A DNA stretch of 64,000 nucleotides, taken from contig JAIYCB010000039.1 of NCBI GenBank assembly GCA_027488215.1, forward strand, positions 29,797 through 93,796, written 5' to 3'. Source of the DNA: Comamonadaceae bacterium. Its GTDB lineage: Bacteria; Pseudomonadota; Gammaproteobacteria; Burkholderiales; Burkholderiaceae_C. Below the pieces are notes generated by a model that did not search any database, was not told the origin of the DNA, and worked only from the letters and a program-made list of their open reading frames with translations. Positions 54,913 to 63,916 of this stretch are shown here, one piece after another; the first letter of the stretch is position 1, and every line of letters starts with the position of its first letter. Position numbers and translations under genes: made by a program.

Positions 54913-55414
54913 TCAAGGCCACTGGGTTTGGCGTATGACGGGGTTTAGCGTAAGCATGGAGCTGGAGGCGAGGAGCAAGTTAAAGCCATCTGACTGCAGC
55001 TTGGTCACGGCAGCAGCAGCCGGAGTGGTACCCTCGCCCGGTTTTTTTTACTATGACCGATTGACCTGGCTTTTCAGTAAGTGCCTTGGCAAGCAGGGTT
55101 GACAGGTTGGCACCCACGTTGGCCTGCGGAAAGGCAATCTCGATCTGGCCGCGCTGGAAGGGAGCGCGGTGATCGCGCCGCGCGACCATCTCGCTGCGCA
55201 GCGCCGGCTCTAGGGCAGGCGCGTGGGGCTCGATGCGCGTAACGCTATCACGGGCGTTGACCTTGAGTTCGGCGGTCTCCCCGGGAAGCTCCAAGAAGGT
55301 ACCGGACGATTGTCCGCCGGCGATGACCTTGGCAATGTTTTGCAAAGGGTCGGGACTCTTGACGAAATAACGCACCCGAAATTCCGTGCGCACACAGCTT
55401 TCGTTATTCAGCAT
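54913..55414 (-). pseudogene. Chimeric relic: RuBisCO-like N-terminus fused to a Bug/TctC fragment
   Basis: From 55414 the minus strand encodes about 110 residues matching the N-terminal domain of the RuBisCO-like protein at 29131 (RYFVKS, then VIAGGQSSGTFLELPGETAEL, IEIAFPQANVGANL). At STLLAKALTEKPGQSVIV it passes into a tricarboxylate-binding (Bug/TctC) segment; after a slip in an eight-base A-run the frame reads PGEGTTPAAAAVTKLQSDGF and NLLLASSSMLTLNP, then stops. Both parts are truncated. It diverges from the intact LysR at 55547. Confidence 0.75.
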
Positions 55415-55546
55415 GACCACGGTCGCGACTTCCTCGGTTCGTCAGCGAGGCCTTGTGCCATCTAATCGGTATTGAGTAACTATGTCTGGACCACGTCGCG
55501 CTGCCAAACGATTAAATCTTCTGGCGCCATGATTTAAAATCACTTC

Positions 55547-56449
55547 ATGAGCAGTTCGCCTCGTCCCTCGTTCAATGCCCTGCGCGCCTTCGAGGCCACA
55601 GCGCGCTTGCGCAGCATGGCGGCAGCAGCAGCCGAACTTTGTGTCACTCACGGTGCTATTAGCCGTCACGTGCGCGGTCTGGAAGAGACCCTTGGCCTGC
55701 AACTGCTCACGCGCGGCCCGCTTTCCACAGACCCAACGCCCGAGGGCCTGAGACTGGCCGAGGGTGTGGCCTCAGCGCTGAGCCTGATTCAAGCAACGCT
55801 TGAGCAAGTCAAGCCCGGACCGCTCTCGCTTTCTTGCTCTGCGTCCATCCTCACGCACTGGCTGATTCCCCGTGTCGGACGTTTCCACAAGGCGCACCCG
55901 GGTATGGAGTTGCATTTCAACCTGAACTACGGACCGGTAGACGTGGTGCGCGAGAACATCGGTGTGGCGATCCGCAACACCATCGTGACGCCGCCCGATG
56001 ACGTGGTGGTGCGCGAGCTGGTGACCGAGTGGGTGGGGCCCGTGTGCTCGCCCGAGTACCTGAGCAGCGCCAGGATCCGCAAGCATGCCGATCTAAAGGG
56101 CGCCCGTCTGCTTGCCACCAAGACCCGCCTGCAGGCCTGGGACGAATGGGCGCTAGCGGCGGGCTCGCCGGACCTGTCGCTGTCCGTGCGCGAATCGTTC
56201 GAGCACTTTTACGTCTTGATCCAGGCGGCGGCCTGCGGGCTGGGAATTGCGCCAGTGCCGCGCATGCTGGTGCTCAATGAACTGCAGTCCGGTAGGCTGG
56301 TCGCGCCCTTCGGCTTCGTGCCCGGTCCGCACAAGCTGACCCTCTGGATTGCGCCTCACCTGCGCTCCAGGCCCGAGACCCAGGCCTTGGCCCAGTGGCT
56401 CACGGACGAACTCAAGGAGACCGCAGGTCCCATGGACACGGGCGCATAG
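55547..56449 (+). CDS. LysR-family regulator (GcvA-like)
   Basis: 300 residues. The DNA-binding domain reads RPSFNALRAFEATARLRSMA, then HGAISRHVRGLEETLGLQL. The effector domain covers about 90-290, with the GcvA-type VAIRNTIVT and GLGIAPVPRMLV. It is intact and divergent from the RuBisCO-like relic. The remnant at 28843-28978 has matching ends. It is the only intact regulator of its type in the island and may act in trans on the RuBisCO-like operon at 29 kb. It converges on the dehydratase gene. Confidence 0.88.
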   Translation: MSSSPRPSFNALRAFEATARLRSMAAAAAELCVTHGAISRHVRGLEETLGLQLLTRGPLSTDPTPEGLRLAEGVASALSLIQATLEQVKPGPLSLSCSASILTHWLIPRVGRFHKAHPGMELHFNLNYGPVDVVRENIGVAIRNTIVTPPDDVVVRELVTEWVGPVCSPEYLSSARIRKHADLKGARLLATKTRLQAWDEWALAAGSPDLSLSVRESFEHFYVLIQAAACGLGIAPVPRMLVLNELQSGRLVAPFGFVPGPHKLTLWIAPHLRSRPETQALAQWLTDELKETAGPMDTGA

Positions 56450-56566
56450 CGCTGATTGGTGCTGATTGGCGCTGCGCTAGATGACGCGCAACTGCGTCGC
56501 GGTCTCGTCGTCGACCTTCAAGCTAATGCGCAGGTTCGCGATGCCCATGCTCTGCTCCGTTGCGTT

Positions 56567-58279
56567 CTACGCCGAGGTGACTGCGCCCTGCGAAGCATCG
56601 CGCACCAGACGGGCATATTTGGCCAGCACGCCCGTAGCGCCTGTCGCCGCCGGGCCTGGCCGCCAAGCGTCCAGGCGTTCTTGCAGTTGAGCCTGCGGAA
56701 TCTCGAGGTCGAGACGGCGACTGGGCACGTCGATCCGCAAGGGGTCGCCCTCACGCACCACCGCAATAGGACCGCCATCAGCGGCCTCGGGTACGACGTG
56801 GCCAATGACGAATCCGCGGCTTGCGCCGGAGAAGCGGCCGTCGGTAACCAGGGCCACGGTGTCACCCAGTCCGACACCTTGCAGGGCGCCGGTGACCAGC
56901 TGCATCTCGCGCATGCCGGGGCCGCCGCGTGGCCCTTCGTTGCGCAGAACCATGACGTCGCCCGGCTGGATGACGCCGGCCTTGATCGCCTCGAAGGCGT
57001 CTTCCTCGCGCTCGAACACGCGGGCCGGGCCACGGTGCGTGTCCTTGGTCTGGCCCGACAGCTTGATAACGCATCCGCCCGGTGCGAGGTTGCCACGCAG
57101 TATCGCCAGCCCGCCTTCCGGCTTGAGGGGTTGTGCCAGCGGCCGGATCACCTGCTGGCCAGCCGGCTCATGGGCGCGGGTAATTTCATCGCCGAGGGTG
57201 TGACCGGTGACCGTGCGCTCCAACGGGTGCAGCAGGCCAGCCTGCAGCAGCCGCTTGCCCACCACTGGCATGCCGCCTGCGGCGTGCATTTCGGGCGCGG
57301 TGTAGTTACCCCAGGGGCGCATGTCGGCGAGCACCGGCGTGCGGCGCGAGATGGTATCGAAGTCGTCGATGGCCAACTCAACGCCAAACTCCCGGGCAAT
57401 GGCGAGCAGGTGCAGCACCGCGTTGCTGGAGCCGCCGGTGGCCATCACGCCGGTGATGGCGTTTTCCATGCTGCGGCGCGTGACCAGCGAGCGCGGCGTC
57501 ACGCCCGCACGAAGCAGGTTCATCACCATTTGGCCACAAGCGCGTGCCGAGGCGTCCTTGCCGTCTTCCAGCGCGGGAATGCCGTTGATGCCCATGGGCG
57601 ACAGGCCCAGCATCTCGCAGGCCGTGGCCATGGTGTTGGCGGTGAACTGGCCGCCACAGGCGCCAGCGCCAGGGCAGGCGTGGTCCTCGACATCCTTGAA
57701 CTCTCGTTCGTCGATATGGCCGGCGTTGAAGGCGCCGATGGCCTCATACAGGTCTTGGATGGTGAGCTTGCGATCGCCAAACAACCGGTTGGGGCCATGG
57801 CAGGCACCCGACGCAATGGAGCCGCTGTAAAGCAGCACACCGGGCAAGTCGAGCCGGCCCAGAGCCATGGCCATTGCCGGGATCGTCTTGTCGCAGCCAG
57901 CAATCACCACCAGCGCGTCGAGCAAGTGGCCGCGCGCCACCAGTTCCACCGAGTCAGCAATGACCTCGCGGCTCACCAGCGAGGTCTTCATGCCCTCGGT
58001 GCCGGTGGTGATGCCATCGTTGATCGCCACCGTGTTGATCTCAAGCGGCGTGCCACCAGCCGCGCGTATGCCCTCCATCACCTGGGCGGCCAGCGCGCGG
58101 TGGTTCAGGTTGCACGGCATGGTGCCGATCCAGCAGTGGGCCACGCCGATCTGTGGCTTGCGCAAGTCGCCATCGCCAAGCCCCACGGCCTTGAGCATGC
58201 CACGGGCCACGGCGCGGTCGGGGCCATCGAGCAGCGCGCGGCTGCGGTGACGGGGGTCGAAGGTGTTGCTCTGGCTCAT
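56567..58279 (-). CDS. IlvD/Edd-family dehydratase
   Basis: 570 residues. Cysteines C56 (TMPCNLNH), C129 (AGCDKT) and C202 (DHACPGAGACGG) match the Fe-S cluster ligands of dihydroxy-acid dehydratases. GRFSGASRG and TGGSSNAVLHL are also conserved. The family dehydrates 2,3-dihydroxy acids, either in valine/isoleucine synthesis or with sugar acids such as xylonate. The catabolic setting favours a sugar acid or other dihydroxy acid, but length and motifs are close to true IlvD. The start at 58279 overlaps the hydrolase stop by ATGA. Confidence 0.88.
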   Translation of the reverse strand: MSQSNTFDPRHRSRALLDGPDRAVARGMLKAVGLGDGDLRKPQIGVAHCWIGTMPCNLNHRALAAQVMEGIRAAGGTPLEINTVAINDGITTGTEGMKTSLVSREVIADSVELVARGHLLDALVVIAGCDKTIPAMAMALGRLDLPGVLLYSGSIASGACHGPNRLFGDRKLTIQDLYEAIGAFNAGHIDEREFKDVEDHACPGAGACGGQFTANTMATACEMLGLSPMGINGIPALEDGKDASARACGQMVMNLLRAGVTPRSLVTRRSMENAITGVMATGGSSNAVLHLLAIAREFGVELAIDDFDTISRRTPVLADMRPWGNYTAPEMHAAGGMPVVGKRLLQAGLLHPLERTVTGHTLGDEITRAHEPAGQQVIRPLAQPLKPEGGLAILRGNLAPGGCVIKLSGQTKDTHRGPARVFEREEDAFEAIKAGVIQPGDVMVLRNEGPRGGPGMREMQLVTGALQGVGLGDTVALVTDGRFSGASRGFVIGHVVPEAADGGPIAVVREGDPLRIDVPSRRLDLEIPQAQLQERLDAWRPGPAATGATGVLAKYARLVRDASQGAVTSA

Positions 58280-59181
58280 GCTGCGCTCCCCATCGGGTGG
58301 GCCTGGAGGAAGCGCTCGATCTCGGCCAGTGTTTCCTGCGGTGCCTCCTCGGGCACGAAGTGGCCGCACAGCAGGGCACGGCCAATCGCGTTGTTTGCCA
58401 CATCTTGCCAGTCGGCCAGGCAGTCGAACATATTGCCCACCACCCCTTGTGCGCCCCACAAGGCCATCATCGGCATGGGCAGCTTGCGACCTGCGGCGCG
58501 GTCGGCGCGGTCATGCTCAAGGTCAATGGTGCCAGCGGCGCGGTAGTCCTCGCAGCTCGCATGGATGGCGGCTGGGTCGGCATAGCAACGAACGTATTCG
58601 CGTACCGCCACCTCGTGGAACTTGCTCAGGTCGGGTTCGTCGCGACCGATACGCCCCAGCACGTTGAACGGCACCTTGCCTGCCAGCATCTGCTCGGGCA
58701 GTGGCGGCGGCTGCAGCATCAGAAACCAGTGGTAGTAGGCGCGGGCGAATTCCATGTCGGTGCGCTCGAACATGCGCAGCGTGGGCGAGATGTCCAGCAC
58801 GGTCAGGCTATGTACCCGCTGCGGGTGGTCGGCCGCGAGCCGGTGGCCCACCCGCCCGCCGCGGTCATGGCCCACCAGATGAAAGCGCTCGAAGCCCAGT
58901 GACGCCATGAGCTCCACCATGTCCTGGGCCATCGCACGTTTGGAATAGTTGGAGTGGTCGGTCAAGCCGGCGGGCTTGGACGAGTCACCGTAGCCACGCA
59001 GATCGGCGCAGACCACGGTGAAGTGGTGCGCCAGCGCGGGCGCCACAGCATGCCAGCAGGTATGCGTCTGCGGATAGCCATGCAGCAGCAGCACGGGCTC
59101 GCCGGCGCCAGCGCGCCGGTAGTGGATCTGGGCGCCGCTGGACGCAAAGCGACCGGTTTCGAATCCGGGGAATAAGCTCAA
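58276..59181 (-). CDS. Alpha/beta hydrolase, haloacetate dehalogenase-like
   Basis: 301 residues. HGYPQTHTCWH, CADLRGYGDSSKP and VGHDRGGRVGHRLA are typical of fluoroacetate/haloacetate dehalogenases. The nucleophile is D106, and the catalytic histidine is H274 in CGHFVPEEAP. It would hydrolyse a 2-haloacid or a related ester or lactone. It is coupled to the dehydratase downstream and begins 8 bases after the truncated BKACE. It resembles the hydrolase at 31790-32650 in fold and nucleophile type only. Confidence 0.85.
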   Translation of the reverse strand: MSLFPGFETGRFASSGAQIHYRRAGAGEPVLLLHGYPQTHTCWHAVAPALAHHFTVVCADLRGYGDSSKPAGLTDHSNYSKRAMAQDMVELMASLGFERFHLVGHDRGGRVGHRLAADHPQRVHSLTVLDISPTLRMFERTDMEFARAYYHWFLMLQPPPLPEQMLAGKVPFNVLGRIGRDEPDLSKFHEVAVREYVRCYADPAAIHASCEDYRAAGTIDLEHDRADRAAGRKLPMPMMALWGAQGVVGNMFDCLADWQDVANNAIGRALLCGHFVPEEAPQETLAEIERFLQAHPMGSAA

Positions 59182-59189
59182 GGGAGCTC

Positions 59190-59480
59190 CTATTTCAGAG
59201 GGTTGGGTGCGTCAATGCTGCCAGCGAAGGGCAGAGTGCCGTAGCAAATCACGTCGGCGCGCGAGCGAATACGCTCAATGATGGGCGCGTTGATGTCGTA
59301 GTCGTCACGCTGGCAACGGGATATAAGGTCGTGAGCGTGGAAGTGGATGATGGCCGCGTCCTCGGCGGCGCAGGCAAGCGCCGCCTCCACAATCTCGTCG
59401 GCCAGAACGGGCATCTTGGGCTGGCGAATGCGAGACCAAGGGCCGTTGATTACGACCTCCAGCCGGGTGGTGAGCTTCAT
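59190..59480 (-). pseudogene. Truncated beta-keto acid cleavage enzyme (DUF849)
   Basis: Only 96 codons, against about 300 for the family. The N-terminal third is recognisable: VVINGPWSRIRQPKMPVLAD, IIHFHAHD (zinc-binding HxH), RIRSRADVICYGTLPFAGS. It stops after DAPNPLK, exactly where the barrel should continue. The start overlaps the GntR stop by ATGA, so the operon structure is preserved. It lacks most of the active site and should be inactive. Confidence 0.8.
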
Positions 59481-60271
59481 AACTTTTTCCTTGAGGTCTT
59501 AGCGTTGGCAGGAAGCGCGGGTTGGTTGGCGTAATGCTTATTGGCGCGTTGCAGGTGGGCGATGAGCGCTTTGGCGGCGCCATCGGCGTCGTGCTCGGCG
59601 ATGCACTTGAACATCCGGGTGTGTTCGTTGAATGTGGTTTTTTCGGCGCCCGGCGCGCGCACTGCCTCGTTATGGAACTGCTCGAGCCACTCGAGCATGG
59701 CCTGCGAGACCGCTTGGTAGATGGCGTTGCCAGAGATCTGTGCGATCGCGCGGTGGAAGGCCATATCGGTGGCCAGGAAGCGCTGCGGGTTGTCGAGCGC
59801 CGCCTTGTGCTCCTGCAAAAGCCGGCGCAGGTGCTCGATCTGCTCAGGCGTCGCGCGTTGCGCCGCGGTTCGGATCATCGCTACCTCGAATTGCAGACGC
59901 GCCTGCTTGAGGTGCTCGAGTAAGTCGTCGGAGCCAGACAACAGATGCATGGCGGCATCGGAGATCTGCGCAATCACCTTGTCGGCGGATAGCGGGAGCA
60001 CCCGAGCGCCCTCCCCGTGAACGATCGCCACCAGTCCCATGCGCTCCAACGCTTGCAGCGCCTCGCGTACCGCTGGACGGCCCACACCCAGGCTGCCCAT
60101 GAGATCGCGCTCCGAGGGAAGCAGCGATCCAACCGCAAATTCACCGGTTCGGATTCGCGGCAACAGACGGTCTAAAACCTCGTGCGACAGCTTGCGCCTA
60201 GCGATCGGAGTGGACTCGTCGGTGGGGCCAGCTTGACGAGTTGCGGAAGGTCTTGCATAATCGTTACTCAT
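59477..60271 (-). CDS. GntR-family regulator (FadR subfamily)
   Basis: 264 residues. The winged helix reads LPRIRTGEFAVGSLLPSERDL, then LGVGRPAVREALQALERMGL. The all-helical FCD effector domain follows (about 100-240) with the metal-binding pattern in DMAFHRAIAQISGN and the histidine of FNEHTRMFKCI. ATG at 60271 (MSNDYARP) was chosen; the longer reading to 60370 covers the divergent promoter. It is divergent from the broken TRAP gene and overlaps the BKACE fragment, so it probably controlled that cluster. Confidence 0.88.
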   Translation of the reverse strand: MSNDYARPSATRQAGPTDESTPIARRKLSHEVLDRLLPRIRTGEFAVGSLLPSERDLMGSLGVGRPAVREALQALERMGLVAIVHGEGARVLPLSADKVIAQISDAAMHLLSGSDDLLEHLKQARLQFEVAMIRTAAQRATPEQIEHLRRLLQEHKAALDNPQRFLATDMAFHRAIAQISGNAIYQAVSQAMLEWLEQFHNEAVRAPGAEKTTFNEHTRMFKCIAEHDADGAAKALIAHLQRANKHYANQPALPANAKTSRKKL

Positions 60272-60350
60272 GCAGTCATCATACCAGTGAATAGACAAAC
60301 TTGCAAGCTGACAATCGCCCACCAGCCCCAAAAGCCACCGAGCAGATCCC

Positions 60351-61251
60351 ATGGAAAGACGTTCATTCATTCAAACCGCTGCCTTCGGCGCTGTCCTGGC
60401 CGCCCCGGCCATCGTTAACGCGCAGACCTTGCCCCAGATCCGCTGGCGCCTGGCATCGAGCTGGCCCAAGAACCTAGGTACCATTTACTGCGGTGCCTAT
60501 ACCGTGGCCCAGCGCGTGTCTGCAGCCACCGGCGGTCTCTTCGAGATCAGCGTACACGGCTCCGGCGAGATCGTGTCGGCGCTGGAAGTGGCGGACGCTG
60601 TGCAGCAAGGCTCCGTCGAGTGCGCGCACACCGCCTCGGTGTTCTTCTTCGGCAAGGACACGACTTTCGCGCTGGACGGTCAGATCCCCTTCGTCATGAC
60701 CTCTCGGCAGATAAACGGCTGTGGATGTACAGCGGCGGCGCTCAGAGGCTGCTGCGCGAGTTCTATCGCGACTACAACATCGTCAACTTCGCCTGCGGCA
60801 ACACCGGTACCCAGATGGGGGCTAGTTCCGCAAAGTCGCCAAGGTAAATCACTATCCCAGCTGTTGGGATCCGTATGGTCAGATCACGGTGTACGTCAAT
60901 GCGAAGGCTTGGGAGTTCCTGCCCAATGATTACGAGCAAATATTCGAGATGACTCGCAGCGACGCCCACGTGGAGATGCAGGCCAAGTACGATGCGCGCA
61001 ACCGCGACGCGCTGCGCCGACTGGTTTGCTACGGCGTCAAGGTGCGCCACTTCCCCAGGGAAGTGGGCGTTACTGCGTGGAAGGCCAGCAATGACAACTA
61101 CGCGGAGCTGTCGGAGTGGAGCGCCAACTGGAAAAAAATCTATGCAAGCTTCGTCAAGTTCCGGGACAACCAGATCCTGTAGTCTCGTCTCTCCGAAGGC
61201 GCCTACGAGAACCTGCTGCTGCAAATGCGAAATCCCAGCTCTAAGGGTTGA
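60351..61251 (+). pseudogene. Broken TRAP solute-binding protein (DctP/TakP-like)
   Basis: The start MERRSFIQTAAFGAVLAAPA is a twin-arginine-like signal peptide followed by LPQIRWRLASSWPKNLGTIY. Near 60718 one extra base shifts the frame; the correct frame resumes as WMYSGGAQRLLREFYRDYN and FACGNTGTQMG. Near 60823 the tryptophan codon of the expected GGWFRK is TAG, and about 90-100 residues are missing between FRK and VAK. The last part reads VNAKAWEFLPNDYEQ and MQAKYDARNRDALRRLV, with a further in-frame TAG at 61180. No permease genes accompany it. Confidence 0.85.
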
Positions 61252-61285
61252 CCCACACCATATGACTTACCGCAAAGGAATCTGA

Positions 61286-62155
61286 ATGAAGAAAATCGCA
61301 ATGGCCGGCATCGGCATGATGGGCTTGGGCATCGCCACCAATCTGCAGCGCAAAGGCCACAAGCTGGCGCTGTTCGAGCACTCCGGAAACCAACCGCTGG
61401 ACGCGCTCAAGGCTGGCGGCGCCAAAGGTTTCACCAGCGCCAAGGCGATGGCCGCCGAGTGCGAGATGGTGATCTTGGTGTTGACAGGGTCTGCCCAGGT
61501 CGAGGCCGTTCTGACCGGTCCTGACGGTGTGCTCGCCGGCCTGCGCCCGGGCAGCGTGGTGATCGATTGCTCGACCGCCATCCCCTCGTCCACTGCTCGC
61601 ATGGTCCAAGCCGTCCAGGCGGCGGGCTCGCGATTTCTGGACGCGCCCATGACACGTACGCCCAAGGAAGCAGCCGAGGGCCGGTTGAACCTGCTGGTCG
61701 GCGGCGACACCGAGCTGTTGGAGGCCTGCACCCCGGTGCTGCGCTGCTTTGCCGAGAACATCACGCACGCCGGCCCGGTAGGCGCGGGCCACAGCATGAA
61801 GTTGCTGCATAACTTCGTCTCACTGGGCATGGTCACCCTGCTGTCCGAGGCGGCAGCCTGCGCGCAGCGCAGCGGTGTCACGCCTCAGGCCTTCGTCGAC
61901 GTGCTGGCCCAAGGCGGCGCGGGCGGCGTGGCGCTCGAACGCATGCGTCCCTACCTGGTGTCTGGCGACACGGGCGGGCTGCGCTTTTCGATCGCCAACG
62001 CCCGCAAGGACCTGGACTACTACAACACCATGGCCAACGACGCGAACGCCAGCCGAGGCATCGCGGCCAGTGTGCTCGCCACAATAGACGCAGTCGTCGG
62101 CGCCGGTTACGGCGAAGCGATGGTCCCGCAGCTGGCCGACCTGCTCGCCGGTTGA
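61286..62155 (+). CDS. 3-hydroxyisobutyrate dehydrogenase-family oxidoreductase
   Basis: 289 residues. GIGMMGLG (8-15) is the cofactor motif, FLDAPMTRTPKEAAEG is the substrate-binding DAP(V/M)SG-like loop, and K172 in GAGHSMKLLHNF is the catalytic lysine. Members reduce or oxidise 3-hydroxyisobutyrate, tartronate semialdehyde or related beta-hydroxy acids. It follows the broken TRAP gene and is intact. The substrate is not decided; MTRTPKEA differs from the common VSGGVxGA loop. Confidence 0.87.
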   Translation: MKKIAMAGIGMMGLGIATNLQRKGHKLALFEHSGNQPLDALKAGGAKGFTSAKAMAAECEMVILVLTGSAQVEAVLTGPDGVLAGLRPGSVVIDCSTAIPSSTARMVQAVQAAGSRFLDAPMTRTPKEAAEGRLNLLVGGDTELLEACTPVLRCFAENITHAGPVGAGHSMKLLHNFVSLGMVTLLSEAAACAQRSGVTPQAFVDVLAQGGAGGVALERMRPYLVSGDTGGLRFSIANARKDLDYYNTMANDANASRGIAASVLATIDAVVGAGYGEAMVPQLADLLAG

Positions 62156-62695
62156 TGCGCGCCCCAGCCAAAGACAAAGACACACGCGAGCGAAACGGAA
62201 TCCAGCTGAGACTTGTTCCATCTGTGGCTCAGGCGATTACCGCGGACCAGCTTCTGCCCCTGGTGCACCATGCCCATTTAGCTGTTGTTGCACAGGACTA
62301 CCTTCAACAGCGTTCGGTGTTCCGTGGCCGTCGCAAACTCTTGATGTTTCAGGATGGAGGTATCCCCGCTCATTCAAACCACCAGCCGGGCCAGAACAGT
62401 TTTAGCGTATCCGCATCGGCTGGCGGGCTCAAGCTTTCATCGAACTGCAGCATGATCTGGTTCAAGATGGTTTTTCATGGCGGCTCCACATGAACACCGT
62501 GCCAGTGTCCCCTTCCAGCTCTGCCTTCAGGGCGCGGGCAAATTCAAAGTTTGGAAACACCCCAGGCTCTGCCACAGCAGACCTGTCCGACAAAGCCTGC
62601 AACGCCAACAACATCCCCTGGGCTTAATGCCCACAACGTCGAGTGTTTGCTCTCTTGGTGACAGCCACTGTGCCTGTGCATGTAACAATGTTGCC
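62156..62695. other. Intergenic region without recognisable gene
   Basis: 540 bases between two intact genes. Short open frames on both strands show no family motif, and no insertion-sequence ends are visible. Confidence 0.45.
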
Positions 62696-63412
62696 ATGCA
62701 CACACCTCACTTCGCCCCCGACAGCGTCCAGGTTCTGGCGTTTGACATTTTCGGCACCGTTGTCGACTGGCATGGCAGCATCGTGCGCGAAATGCAGGCC
62801 TTGCAACCCCAAGTGGATGGCGATGCCTTTGCCCTCGCATGGCGGGCGGGCTACAAACCCGCGATGCAGCGGGTGATGAGCGGCGAACTCGGCTGGACCT
62901 TGATCGACGATTTGAACCGCATGATTCTGGACAGCTTGCTGCCCGAATTTGGCCTGTCCCATTTGGACGAAGCCGAACGCCAACACCTCAACCGCGTCTG
63001 GCACCGGCTACATGCGTGGCCCGACAGTGTGGCGGGGCTCACGCGCTTAAAGCGTCAATTCACCATCACATCCTTGTCGAATGGCAACCTCGGATTGCTC
63101 ACGAACATGGCCAAGCGAGCAGGCTTGCCTTGGGACTGCGTGCTGAGCGCCGAAGTGTTTCGCGCCTACAAGCCCGACCCGGCCACCTACCTTGGCGTGG
63201 CAAAAGTGTTCGACTTGGCCCCTGAGCAGGTCATGCTCGTGGCCGCGCACCATGATGACTTGGCCAGCGCTCGAGCGTGCGGCTTGCGCACCGGCTACAT
63301 CGAACGCGCTTTGGAGTTTGGCGCGGGTCACCCAAAAGACGTATCGCCCAAAGCGGGCAATGACCTGCATGCGCTGGATTTGAACGCTTTGGCCGATCAA
63401 CTCGGTTGCTGA
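62696..63412 (+). CDS. Haloacid dehalogenase type II-like HAD hydrolase
   Basis: 238 residues. Motif I is AFDIFGTVVDWHGS with nucleophile D17; SLSNGN and FRAYKPDPATYLGVAKVF supply motifs II and III; and AAHHDDLASARACGLRTGYI is motif IV, where (S)-2-haloacid dehalogenases have the same AAHxxD pattern. It would hydrolyse 2-haloacids to 2-hydroxy acids. The start ATG at 62696 (MHTPHFAP) is the first giving a family-like N-terminus. It is the last intact island gene before the right attachment site and could be a general HAD phosphatase instead. Confidence 0.85.
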   Translation: MHTPHFAPDSVQVLAFDIFGTVVDWHGSIVREMQALQPQVDGDAFALAWRAGYKPAMQRVMSGELGWTLIDDLNRMILDSLLPEFGLSHLDEAERQHLNRVWHRLHAWPDSVAGLTRLKRQFTITSLSNGNLGLLTNMAKRAGLPWDCVLSAEVFRAYKPDPATYLGVAKVFDLAPEQVMLVAAHHDDLASARACGLRTGYIERALEFGAGHPKDVSPKAGNDLHALDLNALADQLGC

Positions 63413-63485
63413 AGCCATTTCGGCAACCCTCGCAGGACTGGGATTCCCACTGCGGGCCAATTGAGAGGGGGCCGAATGGGGCTTT

Positions 63486-63776
63486 TCAACCGCGTAAAAG
63501 TTTTTCTTCGGCCAGAGCCAGGGTTTGTGATTTGCCATACATCACCAAGGTGTTACCCGAAGAACTTTCGGTGTCGTCGGTCACTTGTTCACGCTGACCA
63601 TTTGCCCGGCGCAAGTTCACCACCCGAACGCCTATGGCGTGAAATGCAAAGACTTTCACTTGTTTGCCCAACCAAGGCGATGCCAGAGGCAACCCCACCC
63701 TAGTCAACCGCTCGTGGTCTATTTAGTCCAGCGTGTCGCCGTCTGCACCGTAAAAGTAACCGCGCAGCAGGTGTAC
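63486..63776 (-). pseudogene. Kef-type cation/proton antiporter C-terminal relic
   Basis: The minus strand encodes VHLLRGYFYGADGDTLD, a stop, then IDHERLTRVGLPLASPWLGK, VKVFAFHAIGVRVVNLRRAN and SGNTLVMYGKSQTLALAEEK. This resembles the TrkA-C/RCK domain that ends CPA2-type antiporters. A nonsense codon, a further frame change upstream and the missing membrane domain mark it as dead. It lies 140 bases from the right attachment repeat. Confidence 0.5.
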
Positions 63777-63916
63777 CGGGCATCACGCTGGTCTTTCGTT
63801 TTGCGTGTCGCTGTGTCTGTTTCGTTGCTCCACGTCATAGATCCAAGCCGCAGCAGCCTAGGGGTAAAGTCTCAACAGCGTAAGCAGCAAGGAGTGAAAC
63901 ACGCTCCGCCCAAAAG

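Noticed and set aside
56456..58546. 696-codon open frame on the plus strand
   Set aside because: It is antisense to the IlvD/Edd gene, which has all Fe-S cysteines; the antisense translation has no motif.
27298..63916. Search for an island integrase, transposase or conjugation gene
   Set aside because: No tyrosine or serine recombinase motif, DDE transposase, relaxase or type IV secretion gene was seen on either strand.
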